A DNA stretch of 41,446 nt from Diphasiastrum complanatum. Lineage: Eukaryota; Streptophyta; Lycopodiopsida; Lycopodiales; Lycopodiaceae. Position 1 is the stretch's first letter. Every line of letters starts with the position of its first letter. The stretch lies in assembly GCA_029204225.1 (NCBI GenBank), contig MU835149.1:1-41446 (forward strand), read 5' to 3'. This document shows positions 20,085-28,353 of the stretch, piece after piece. The translations under genes were made by a program, and so were the position numbers. Below the pieces are notes generated by a model that searched no databases, was not told where the DNA came from, and saw nothing but the letters and a program-made list of their open reading frames with translations.

Positions 20085-20186
20085 CTGCAAGGTTTAAAAT
20101 TTGCATGTCAGAGAGACAACTTTTTCAAGAAATGAAATCAACATACCAGGAGTCAACCAACATGCTATGAAAGATTAGCTTATCAC

Positions 20187-20348
20187 CTGCAATGCGCTCG
20201 TAATGGTCGGAAGCCTCCTGGCGAGACGTGCGTTGGTGCTACAGAACACCAACCGCTCCAACTGACTCACTGACAACCGGTTTCTTCTCCTCGTGTGAAT
20301 CAGTGCCCATGTGCTCCAATTACGCTCACACACAGAGGCAGCACAGTC
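20187..20348 (-). CDS. hAT-I transposase exon 3: dimerisation region
   Basis: The 54-codon exon begins DCAASVCERNWSTWALIH, the hallmark hAT C-terminal dimerisation motif, and ends TITSALQ before donor GTGATAAG. Acceptor CACCACAG gives phase 0 and restores LSQ-DCAAS across the junction, as in related hAT proteins. The matching exon is present in copy 1 at about 7390-7230. Confidence 0.8.
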
Positions 20349-20441
20349 CTGTGGTGCGTGCATTGAAATACTTCAGCACATTGTGGCAAAGGTGAAACTT
20401 CAACGAAACACAAAAAATGGAGGATAAAATGAGATGCATAC

Positions 20442-20787
20442 CTGAGAAAGGACACGCAGTGCAAGACGCTGTATAGATGGGTATGTGCTACCGAACATGG
20501 TCCACCAGGTAATGGGTAGCTGCCTCCTCTCTGGATCCTGGGCAGCCGGGTGGCCGAATGTGCCCATGCCGAAACGAAATGCAGCGAGCTCCTCCATGAG
20601 CCTGATAGGATCCAAACCTATGTGTGGACCCACCCTGTGAATGTACTGAAGCCAATCGGCCTCGAGCTCCCTGTCTGCGATCTGTGTCGGAGAGAGGAAG
20701 AGGGGATGCAGCATGTGTGCAACGTTGTGGATACTCCTGTGGAAGTAGTTCCATCGCGTCTCCCATATGAACTTCAGCTCTGTCATC
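20442..20787 (-). CDS. hAT-I transposase exon 2: C-terminal part of the catalytic domain
   Basis: Acceptor CTGCAG and donor GTATGC frame 346 nt that complete an Arg codon and add 115 residues. These run from MTELKFIWETRWNYFHRSIHN through AHMLHPLFLSP to RRQLPITWWTMFGSTYPSIQRLALRVLSQ. The W(W)TMFG...LAL(R)VLSQ part is the conserved block preceding the hAT dimerisation motif. Copies 1 and 3 carry the same exon. Confidence 0.8.
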
Positions 20788-20901
20788 CTGCAGGTGAGGG
20801 GCATGTGGTTTAGGGCATTACGAAAAAGCTTAACATTGACAGAAAAACACACTAGCAAGTACTGAAAAGATAAAGGTCAATTGCAACACTGTACCGCTTA
20901 C

Positions 20902-22776
20902 CTCTCTGGCTGCAAGATGGGCAGCTGCAGGAACTGTCCAATCCGGTCCATGAGCTCATACACCAGTCCAATTGTCGACCCCTCGCTGTCAGCCATGCGG
21001 AGCACAATGTAGAGTGGTCGAAGCAGTCCTGACAATGTCTGTGCATCCCTCCAGAACTGGTCTCCCCTCACCGTGGAAGAAAAGTGCTCCCCATCCTCAG
21101 TGTGCGGAAATGTACTGGCACCCCAAAGATCACTGGCAACCATCTGTAGAAGCTGGGCCCTGCACCTGATCAAACGGTCGATGACCACCAAGTCGAATGC
21201 AAAGCGCGTGGGGGCTGGCTTACGGAGGTCCAGATGGCTAAACACCCGAAACATGGCAAGAACACGCCTCTTTCTGGTGACAAAAGTCACCAGGAAGAGG
21301 GCCTCCCGGACGATGGCTCTAACCCAGGGAAGTGCTCCAATGTCCCCCATCAAAAGGTCTATGTCGTGGGCTGCACAGGGGGTATGAACAATATGAGGGA
21401 ACTCGGCCTCTAGCAGTACACCCATCTGAATGCAGTTCGTGGCATTGTCCGTCACCACCGTGACGACATGCTGTGGGCCTATGGCTAGGATGGAAGACCT
21501 GATGACATCAAACATGAACTCTGCAGATATGACTCTCCCCCCCCCTGCTGCAATCCACTGCCCTCAAAAACTGTGTGCCCATGCAGCTGGAGACCAGTAT
21601 GTTGAGGATCGGCCTCCTCCTGACATCAGTCCAGCCATCGGACATGATGCTGCAACCGTAAGTGGCCCAGTGCCGACGCAGAGGCTCCATCTCTCTAGAC
21701 AAGGACTCGACCCTATCCCTCAGCATGTGTGTGCGGACAACCTCTGAACTAGGGACTCTCCAGCTAGGGCTGACAGACTGTGCAAGGCGGAAGGCCCTTC
21801 TGAAGGGCTCAGAGTCGGTGATGGCAAAGGGCAGGTTCAGCTCGTAAACCAGACTGGCCACGGCCTGTGTGGCCTCTCTGTCCATGTGCGGCTGATGCGC
21901 GCCGCGAATGGTCTGCTGCACGAGGGCTCTCCCTGGTGGACGACGGGTGGTGGACCTCCAGCACGGTGCACCAACCGTGACGGGAATGGACGATGACGCG
22001 ACAGGCTGGGCGCTGGTGGATGCATCGGCTGTAGACGTGGAATGGGGAGAGTGGGATGCACTGGCAGGGATGGGTGCAGCAGCATAGGTGGGGTGCACTG
22101 GTGGAGGGGCAACATCTGGCATGGGGTACGAAAACTGCTGGCTGAGGAGGTCATCCGGATGGGAAGGGAAGGAAGAAGGGATCTCTTCCACATCCTCGAA
22201 GGCCCGCCCAGTACCATCCTGGGCCTGCTCGGGTGGCGGAGAGTCCATGAGAAAGTCGTAGACTGGTGGAGTGCGAGCAACAGTGGGTGGTGGTGGAACC
22301 GCAGTGGCAACTGTCGGACACGATGGGACGGGATCCACCGGAATCTGAGCAGATGGGGGTGCATGAGGCAGAGCTGTCTGAGGGGCAAAGGGACCAGAGG
22401 AGGATGCACTCCCTCTCCTCGTGCGTGCCAGCCAAGCAGGCAGCAACTCTGGGTTAGTCACATAAGGAGCGGTGCAAAATCGGAGAACGCCCTCCGAAAT
22501 GGTGTTCTCCCCTGCCACGAGCCGCGGCCCGTAGGTGTCCAGTAGTCGCTGCCTGTCGGGGACGGTCATGCTGCCACAAGGGGCAGCATTCAAGGTGGCA
22601 CCATTTTTGGCGCGTGCACCGAGCAGATGGCCTTTAAGGCGAGTGAGGGATGCAGCAAACTCGACGAGACAGTATTGGCAGCGCACGATCTTCTGACCGG
22701 TCTTGTTGGCCTTGTCGGCAACCCGCCTGACAATGTCTACCTCGTCCCACAGACCGGAAAGGTCGGATTGCACCAT
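20902..22776 (-). CDS. hAT-I transposase exon 1: BED finger, DUF659 and catalytic core (one frameshift)
   Basis: Start MVQSDLSGLWDEVD. The BED-type finger has CQYC, then H and Cys (LKGHLLG ... APC). A long Pro/Ser linker follows, then DUF659 with GCSIMSDGWTDVRRRPILNIL carrying the first catalytic Asp region. Next are VTDNATNCIQMG (second Asp) and TPCAAHDIDLLMGD. Between FLRAVDCSRGG and AEFMFDVI the frame is broken by a run of nine G on this strand (21537-21545); eight G would join both halves. With that correction all four exons have matching phases (2, 0, 0) and sum to a protein of about 1162 aa. Donor GTAAGC at 20901. The product would cut and join the element's ends in the nucleus. Confidence 0.8.
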
Positions 22777-23126
22777 TGCAGATGAAATGAGGGATGGATT
22801 GGTGGAAAAAAAACAGCAGGGTTCACTGTTGGAGAGACGCTGAAAATGGGCGAGTGCAGGGCAAAGGAAATCAGATGCAAGGCAGGGCGTTGCGTGGGCG
22901 ATGGGCGACGCAAGGAATCAAAGGCAGGCAAGAAAAACCAGCAGCGATGGCAGGGCGGAGAGGGCTCAAAAAAATTTCAGAGGAAATGCGAGGGGGGCGG
23001 GTAGGTTTAGGTAAAAAAATATTAAAAAAAATATTAAATAATAAATATATTATTATATTGTGGTACCGCGGTACCAGTATGGTCCCGCGGTACCGGGATC
23101 TGCGGTACCCAGTACCGCGGGACCTA

Positions 23127-23128
<2 letters not shown>
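22777..23128. repeat. Right terminal region of the hAT element
   Basis: Presumed 5' untranslated and promoter side of the transposase, then a subterminal zone with GGTACCGCGGTACC and GTCCCGCGG palindromes (23063-23121) and the CATAG terminus (inverted, ending 23128). Copy 3 has the same end at 36229-36300 in opposite orientation; copy 1 retains its inner part to 8965. Confidence 0.7.

Positions 23129-23198
<70 letters not shown>
23129..23198. repeat. (TA)n microsatellite between hAT element and MITE copy d
   Basis: About 70 bp of pure TA. It separates two elements whose ends both lie in TA-rich target sequence. Confidence 0.9.
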
Positions 23199-23200
<2 letters not shown>

Positions 23201-23367
23201 AAGGAAGCGAATAATGGACACGGACGCGTCCGGGTTTTTTTTTTTTTTTTTAATTTTTTTTACGTTTTCTTTTTTTAAATATTAGCAAAAGAAAATGGCG
23301 TTTGGACCCCCAAAAGCGTGCGTCCGTACCCCGGACGCGGGCATTTCGGCCCGGACCCTCATCCTTG
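23199..23367 (-). mobile_element. GGACGCG-rich MITE, copy d
   Basis: On the + strand it begins CTAAGGAAGC (complement of the family's right end) and ends GGCCCGGACCCTCATCCTTG (complement of the left end), with GGACGCGTCC and poly-T in between. Confidence 0.65.
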
Positions 23368-23387
23368 AATTATATATATATACATAT

Positions 23388-24203
23388 CATAGTTGCAGCG
23401 AATCACGATTCGGTGCAACTGCGATTCGCGGGTCGCGATTCTGCGAATCACAATTCGCGACCCAGAATCGCAAAAAAAAAAAAAATTGTTTTTTTTTTTG
23501 GAAAAATAGCTTTGTGCTAAAAAATTTTTAGGGGATCAATGGTCAAACTAGCGTTTTGCCTCTCAAAAGTGCAGTAGATGAGGCACAAACAGATCTTATT
23601 TTCAGTAGCTATCCGGTTGTCATTTGCTCTGGTTTTCAGTAAATGTTAATGCTACAGTTTGGACTATCAACTATATGGATGATGATCACTTTTGCAATTG
23701 GTTCACTGGAGATGTGAGTGCAATGTAGATATAGTTGGGGGCATTGGGCCCTTCTCGGCGCGCATTTGGACCCCATTTTTGTGTACAGGGGGGCGGTGGC
23801 AATTTTATCTACAATGTCTATATAGCAGGAAGCTCTAGGGGGTTCGGGGTGTAGTAGCCCCCCGGGAAACGGGGGGTTCGGGGGGCGGTAGGCCCCCGAG
23901 AAACAGGGGGTCCGGGGGACGGTAGCCCCCTGGTGGGGGTTTTGGGAGGCAACGCCCCCCAACGGCGGGGTCCGGGGGCCCCGACGGTAAGGCCTCTTCA
24001 TGATTTGGCCTTCCAACTCCCCGAGTGAAAACACACTTTTTGGTGTTTCGCACCCGAAACAGTCGGCAAACTACACAATCATAATCCCCTCGATCAGAGC
24101 TTTCATCTGATATCCATATTGCCTAAAAAAATTTCAAAAAAAAAAAAAATCGATTCTACACGATTCTGGGAAAATCGCGAATCGGAATCGCGCTGCAACT
24201 ATG
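23388..24203. mobile_element. hAT-type MITE 1 with perfect 8-bp target duplication
   Basis: Terminal inverted repeat CATAGTTGCAGCG at the left and its inverse (CGCTGCAACTATG) at the right, flanked on both sides by ATACATAT (23380-23387 and 24204-24211). Subterminal zones are crowded with GATTCGCG/CGCGATTC and AATCGCGAATC motifs. No transposase frame. The 8-bp duplication and CATAG ends tie it to the hAT superfamily and to the nearby hAT-I element. Confidence 0.85.
23838..23986 (+). repeat. GC-rich 33-bp degenerate tandem repeat inside MITE 1
   Basis: About four to five units of the type GGGGGTTCGGGGGGCGGTAG followed by CCCCC and GAAAC. Each can fold on itself (GGGGGC...GCCCCC). The ORFs on the - strand here are by-products. 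Confidence 0.75.
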
Positions 24204-24211
24204 ATACATAT

Positions 24212-24270
24212 CTAAGGAAGCAGGACCCAGACGTGCGTTTGCGTCCGCGTCCGCGTCCGCGTCCGCATCT

Positions 24271-24301
<31 letters not shown>

Positions 24302-24500
24302 TTATTTAGACTAAAAAAAATTAAAAAGAAAAAAAATATGAAGCCATGGGTGCGTTCGTTTTTAAATTTTTTTAATTTTTTTTAGGGCTTTTTAGTTAAA
24401 AAAGAAAAAAATTGGATGCGTCCGACCCCGCGTCCAGGGGTCTGACGCGTCTTGGTCCAGATGCCGGACGCGGGCATTTCGACTCGGACCCTCATCCCTG
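24212..24500 (-). mobile_element. GGACGCG-rich MITE, copy e
   Basis: Begins CTAAGGAAGC directly after the MITE 1 target duplication and ends GGACCCTCATCCCTG. It contains a local (GCGTCC)n run (24240-24265), a poly-T core and a GACGCG-rich right part. Confidence 0.7.
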
Positions 24501-24502
24501 TT

Positions 24503-24716
24503 ATATATGGTTGCACTGCGTTTCTGGTCTAGGGCAACGTTTCTCATAAACATTTTTTTTTTGTGGGCAATATGGGTATGAAATTAAAGCATTGATTTAG
24601 GGTAGTACATTTATGTAGGTTGCCGAATGTTTCGGGTACAGTGCGCTCCAGTTTAGGTGCATCAATACCTACTAGATTCTGTCAATCCCTATTGATTTTT
24701 TAATATCTGTTTTTTT
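24503..24716 (-). mobile_element. Truncated inverted copy of MITE 2
   Basis: This is homologous in opposite orientation to 24783-25049: shared segments include GGGCAATATGGGTATGAAAT, GTAGGTTGCCGAATGTTTCGG and TCTGTCAATCCCTATTG. Together with the next element it forms a large inverted repeat around about 24720-24780. Confidence 0.75.
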
Positions 24717-24724
24717 ATATATAT

Positions 24725-25049
24725 CATAGTTGCAAAGAAACGCGTTTCTCATAAACTTGATTTTGAATTCAGAATCTCTGGAAAAAACAAAAACAGATAT
24801 CAAAAAAGCAATAGGGATTGACAGAATCCAGTAGGAATTGATGCACATAAATTGGACCACACTGTAACCGAAACATTCGGCAACCTACATAATTGTACTG
24901 GCTTTAATCAATGTTTTAATTTCATTCCCATATTGTCCACAAAAATCAAATTAAAAAAAAAAAAAAAAAAAAAAAACGTTTCTGAGAAACCTTATCCCAA
25001 ACCATAAACACGTTTCTAGATGTGTTTGTAGAAACTCTTTGCAACTACG
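24725..25049 (+). mobile_element. hAT-type MITE 2
   Basis: Ends CATAGTTGCAAAGA and, inverted, CGTAGTTGCAAAGA, flanked by ATATATAT on both sides. The subterminal motif is ACGTTTCT/AGAAACGT in several variants (ACGCGTTTCTC, ACACGTTTCTAG). No coding capacity. Confidence 0.75.
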
Positions 25050-25065
25050 ATATATATATATATAT

Positions 25066-25226
25066 CAGGGATGAGGGTCCGGGCCGGATTGCCTGCGTCG
25101 CGTCCGGACCCGGACGCGTCCGACAAACAGATGCATCCGGACGCGTCCCGTGGTCCGGACGCCATTTTTTTTAAAAAAAATATTGAGAAAAAAAATAAAA
25201 AAAATAAAAAAATAAAAACCGGATAT
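25066..25226 (+). mobile_element. GGACGCG-rich MITE, copy f (5' part)
   Basis: Begins CAGGGATGAGGGTCCGGGCC after (TA)n and is cut off by copy g at 25227. Confidence 0.6.
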
Positions 25227-25446
25227 CTAAGGAAGCGGATGGTGGATGCGGATGCGCCAGGGGTGCGTCCGGAGTTTGGATGCGTCCGCTTTTTTTTTAT
25301 AATTTTTTTAGTGTATTTAGGCTTAAAAAACTAAAAATAAAATTGACGGACGCGTTTGACCCTGCATCCGGGGCTCGAACGCGTGCGGGTTCGGACACCA
25401 GACGCGGACGCGGATTGCCCGCGTCTGGCCCGGACCCTCATGTCTG
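25227..25446 (-). mobile_element. GGACGCG-rich MITE, copy g
   Basis: Complete from CTAAGGAAGCGG to GGACCCTCATGTCTG on the + strand. It abuts copy f in opposite orientation, giving a head-to-head-like pair, possibly by nested insertion. Confidence 0.65.
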
Positions 25447-25498
25447 ACACGGTTTAGGGTCCCAAGCTTGGTGAACCATACGGTTCAGCAATACTATG
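25447..25498. mobile_element. Fragment of a GAACC-type hAT MITE end
   Basis: Contains GTGAACCATACGGTTCAGCAA and ends ACTATG, the same kind of end as the element finishing at 26354. Its other end was not found. Confidence 0.4.
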
Positions 25499-25530
25499 AT
25501 TCCAATGTCACAAATAAGTATAATTCATAC

Positions 25531-25670
25531 GAGCTTCCTCCTCCCTTCGCCCTCGGGCTTCGGTGGTATGCGCTCCGCCATCTCGATCGACCTTCTCTCA
25601 CAGCACCTTGGTTCTCAAACAGGCTCAAACGGCCTCTCACAGCCTCTCTCATAGCCTCTGAAAATGAATC
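25531..25670 (-). pseudogene. Fragment of the small hAT gene (leader and first 17 codons)
   Basis: On the - strand this repeats the CTGTGAGAGG-rich leader and the start codon region of the gene at 18089, reading MAERIPPKPEGEGRRKL before breaking off at 25531. Compared with the intact gene, codon differences are GCT/GCG, CGA/CGC, AGA/AGG and CTT/CTC (all synonymous) plus GCC/GGG. Confidence 0.75.
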
Positions 25671-25716
25671 GCAATTCGCGAATCTCAATATACAAATAAA
25701 TATATATATACTTTTA

Positions 25717-25880
25717 CAGACATGCGCATTCACCCCGGACGCGGCCATTTTGTGTCCGCGTCTGACGTTCAGACGCGAACGCGTCCTTTTTTTTCTTTTT
25801 TTTTTCAACCTATTTTACAATAAAAGAATCTATAAAAAAAAGAGGTGCTTCCGGGGTGGACGCGTCCGAGTCCCGCGACC
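25717..25880 (+). mobile_element. GGACGCG-rich MITE, copy h (diverged)
   Basis: Begins CAGACATGCGC, contains GACGCGGCC, GTCCGCGTC and GACGCGTCC motifs with a poly-T core. The right end is degenerate before (TA)n. Confidence 0.5.
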
Positions 25881-25899
25881 TTTGATATATATATATATA

Positions 25900-26354
25900 T
25901 AATAATACTGAACCGTTAATTAATTAATTAATTATATTTTTATTATTATTTTTACTTTCCACACCAAAAAACAGCCCAAAAAAACGCCAAAAAAACCTGA
26001 TAGAGATCTCATCTTATCAAAGAAATTATTCCCCACATTTGAGCTTGTTCCCAATACAGAGCTTTTCCATTTCCTACCACTGCATCATTGAAACAATTCC
26101 CATCATTGTCAATCTGCATATTGAGCTGCTTCAGTGAATCATTCACGGCTACCAGTTTTGCGTGCAAAAGGACCGTTTACAATAATGAATAGCTCCATTC
26201 GATAAAAAACTACATGCTGCCCCTGCAGTCTAACAATTTCTGTTTAAAATTCAATGAGGGCCAAAAAATGCAAGGGGAAAAAATTAATCAATTAATTAAT
26301 TACATGAACCGTGCCATGGTTCATGCCACGGTTCCAAGAACCATTGGTTCTATG
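25900..26354. mobile_element. GAACC-type hAT MITE (degenerate)
   Basis: Right end reads GGTTCTATG (inverted CATAGAACC). Both ends carry GAACCGT/ACGGTTC motifs next to TTAATTAATTAATTA tracts (25917-25931; 26287-26302). The left terminus is degenerate (AATACTGAACCG at about 25904). No coding frame. Confidence 0.5.
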
Positions 26355-26858
26355 ATTGGAATATATCCAGATTCACAAATTTAATTTGAGAAGTCAGTGG
26401 TCATAAGGTAAAGCTTAGAGAAAACATACATGCAATCAAAAAAGTTAATGGATCTATATCAAAAACAATAATATAGAATTAAAAAACAATAATCTTAGCC
26501 AACTAGCACTGCTTATGTCTCATCAACACCCAAGCATAAGTTGCTATTTTACTTTCGAAGGAATTTGGGTACCATATAAAAGATCTTGATAATATAAATG
26601 TGTGTGTATAGTAATTCAAAAAAGAACTTTATGTGCATAAAAAAGAATGCATTCCGGTCCAAAAGGTTTGGAACAGATTTTTATGGAATTGATGTTCTAA
26701 TAAAGGGTGGGTGCCATTAGTGCGCTAGAAAGTTGGCTAGCTGAAACTTTTGTGATCTTTGTGCTTTTCTTTGCTTTTCACAATCTTGGCCTCCGGCATG
26801 AATTTAAGCGAGTGAAGCAAATTTATGTAGATGCTTTATGTAAAACTTCGAGCTGCAG
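26355..26858 (+). other. End of the 25.8-kb SKI2 intron
   Basis: AT-rich unique intron sequence ending in GAGCTGCAG. No repeat or gene recognised. Confidence 0.6.
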
Positions 26859-26966
26859 GTTGCTTTTCATAGTCTAAGGAAGCATGATGGGAAGACTTTT
26901 AGGGAGATACTCCCAGGAGAGTATACACAAATGGCAGGCCGAGCTGGCCGTAGAGGCCTTGACAAG
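26859..26966 (+). CDS. SKI2: SKI2-like helicase, exon with motif VI
   Basis: The 36-codon exon reads [12 protein letters not shown], then [21 protein letters not shown] and [13 protein letters not shown] is helicase motif VI, whose arginines contact [21 protein letters not shown] is typical of SKI2 rather than MTR4. Acceptor GCTGCAG is followed in phase 0, completing PART-V with the exon at 986. The donor AAG/GTTTTTTTC is weak apart from GT, but the next acceptor is only 104 nt away. There are no stops or frameshifts. VAFH differs from the more usual VVFD. Confidence 0.9.
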
Positions 26967-27070
26967 GTTTTTTTCATTCTTGCACAAGTTCTTAAGTTAT
27001 CTAATGATATAAGTAGAAAGGCGGACTTAGGATTCTCTCATTGGGTTCTTACTAACCAATATGCATGCAG
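26967..27070 (+). other. Short SKI2 intron (104 bp)
   Basis: GT (26967) to AG (27070), T-rich and free of transposons, in sharp contrast with the neighbouring introns. Confidence 0.85.
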
Positions 27071-27220
27071 GTTGGCACTGTAATTATCATGTGCTGGGAA
27101 GATATCCCAGAAGAAGGTGATTTAAGGCGTCTTCTTACTGGAAGACCCACAAAATTGGAGTCACAATTTCGCCTCACCTATTGCATGATATTAAGTCTTC
27201 TTCGTGTCGAGGAGTTGAAG
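27071..27220 (+). CDS. SKI2: SKI2-like helicase, exon after motif VI
   Basis: The 50-codon exon begins [20 protein letters not shown] and continues to [20 protein letters not shown] and LK. It matches the SKI2 segment entering the ratchet/winged-helix part ([22 protein letters not shown] is highly conserved). Acceptor ATGCAG, donor GTACTC, both phase 0. Trp in MCWED replaces the usual Arg. A CT microsatellite begins four bases into the next intron. Confidence 0.9.

Positions 27221-27224
<4 letters not shown>

Positions 27225-27294
<70 letters not shown>
27225..27294 (+). repeat. (CT)35 microsatellite at the 5' splice site of the 8.4-kb intron
   Basis: Uninterrupted CT directly following donor GTA. 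Pure polypyrimidine this close to a 5' splice site is unusual; effects on splicing are unknown. Confidence 0.9.
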
Positions 27295-27298
<4 letters not shown>

Positions 27299-27499
27299 GC
27301 ACACGCACACAAACACAATACAATCTCTCTCTCGCATGCCCATGCACACTAAGTATTCAAATTTGTATCACTATGTATGTAACTCTTTTTATTTGTAGTG
27401 TTCTGCTCTAAGAATTATTCATTCTACTTACATTTATGCAAAGATCATGAATTTTATAGGCCTCTAATGCAACTAAATAGCTAAAGAAAAGTGTGTTGG
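27295..27499 (+). other. SKI2 intron sequence
   Basis: CA-rich then AT-rich unique sequence up to the LTR remnant. No gene seen. Confidence 0.5.
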
Positions 27500-27896
27500 A
27501 GTTACACGGCAGATCAATAGTTAAGCTAAGAAAACAACACATAAGCAGGAACTAACCCTAGCAAGCAGCAAAGAAAATGCTTAATGAGGCTAAGAGGAGG
27601 AAGCAATATCATCAACTATGAAATGAATGACAATAAAAACTACTTAGACCCACAAGATAGCCCTAAAATGGAGCCTTCCAGAGGATAAGATAAAGTCAAT
27701 GAACCTAATCAAATGCAATAAGGAGGGATAATAGTGTGCCCTCTCCCCACTCCAATATCGTATGGCCAAGTACCTAATATATGAATAAATGGGGCCAAAG
27801 GCCAGTAGATGAATAAAAACGGCCTAGGGGCCTACTTATGCATAACAGTAAAGTAATAAAGAAGGACACGGCAAATGTAATGAGCCGAGTCCATAC
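27500..27896 (-). repeat. 3' LTR remnant of an A/B-type gypsy element
   Basis: On the - strand it starts GTATGGACTCGGCTCATT and ends GTGTAACT, homologous to the LTRs of A and B (shared GCTCATTACATTTGCCG and TATGCATAAGTAGGCC). It is preceded on the same strand by what looks like the end of a coding frame (27897-28010), so it is a 3' LTR rather than a solo LTR. Confidence 0.65.
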
Positions 27897-28010
27897 AAAC
27901 CTAAAGTATAGCGATTGGTAATAAAGGAAATAGCTCTAGATCATCAAGAAACGCAACATCATCCTCAATAGCAGACTTGATGTTACGAGCACGTAACCAG
28001 TCTGAACCCT
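27897..28010 (-). pseudogene. C-terminal end of a gypsy pol (remnant)
   Basis: The - strand frame reads DWLRARNIKSAIEDDVAFLD and ends LLPIAIL-stop, about 10 bases before the LTR. No domain can be assigned to so short a piece; the identification rests on its position just before a 3' LTR. Confidence 0.4.
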
Positions 28011-28340
28011 AAAGAACACAGGAGGTCAGATACCACAGTCAGGGTCGTGTCCAGCGCGTACACGACCAACAAGGCAAGACAGTGTGAGTAGTGTGCCCCG
28101 GCACCGTCCATAGCCATGACGGGCCTAACACAGCCTAGGGACCCTGTCAGCAGGATAGGGCCTCACGTTGGGTCCCGACGAGCAGTCGGCCACGACAGAG
28201 CCACGTGGCCGACGCTTGGCAGTATGCATGCTACAAGGTCTCACACTGGGCTAGGAGGGGTTTGCTCCATATCAGGGAGTAGGCAAGGCTGGGTGGTTCA
28301 ATTAGTGTTTGCCCTACTGTGGTGTGAGGAACAATTACAC
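28011..28340 (+). repeat. 5' LTR region of gypsy element C
   Basis: Sequence ending AACAATTACAC directly before a TGGTATCAGAGCC primer-binding site. The start of the LTR is not resolved, because no second LTR is present for comparison. Confidence 0.45.
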
Positions 28341-28353
28341 TGGTATCAGAGCC
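28341..28353 (+). other. Primer-binding site (element C)
   Basis: TGGTATCAGAGCC, complementary to the 3' end of initiator tRNA-Met, one base after the LTR. Confidence 0.8.

Larger units (their letters stand above)
17438..23128 (-). mobile_element. hAT-I element copy 2, nearly complete (5.7 kb, two genes)
   Basis: The ends read CATAGTACC (left) and, inverted, CATAGGTCCC (right), with GGTACC/CCGCGG-rich subterminal zones on both sides (17443-17540; 23060-23128). Flanks ATATAGAT and ATATATAT are compatible with the 8-bp duplication of hAT elements. Inside lie a four-exon transposase on the - strand and a small gene on the + strand, tail to tail. Copy 1 (6675-8965), copy 3 (36229-36466 plus 41125-41446) and a fragment at 25531-25670 are relatives. 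The only obvious lesion is one extra G in exon 1 of the transposase. Confidence 0.8.

Noticed and set aside
20341-20363. Met at 20363 as exon 3 start
   Set aside because: The acceptor CACCACAG at 20349-20356 gives the right phase and restores the conserved LSQ-DCAAS junction; the Met lies in the intron.
22871-23278. Tyr-Ile repeat ORFs
   Set aside because: They translate the (TA)n microsatellite.
23838-23986. Possible CRISPR array
   Set aside because: Units are adjacent with no unique spacers, this is eukaryotic nuclear DNA, and no cas genes are present.
27500-27896. Solo LTR
   Set aside because: A remnant coding end lies directly upstream on the same strand and no matching target duplication flanks it (TTGG... 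versus AAACC), so a truncated 3' end fits better.
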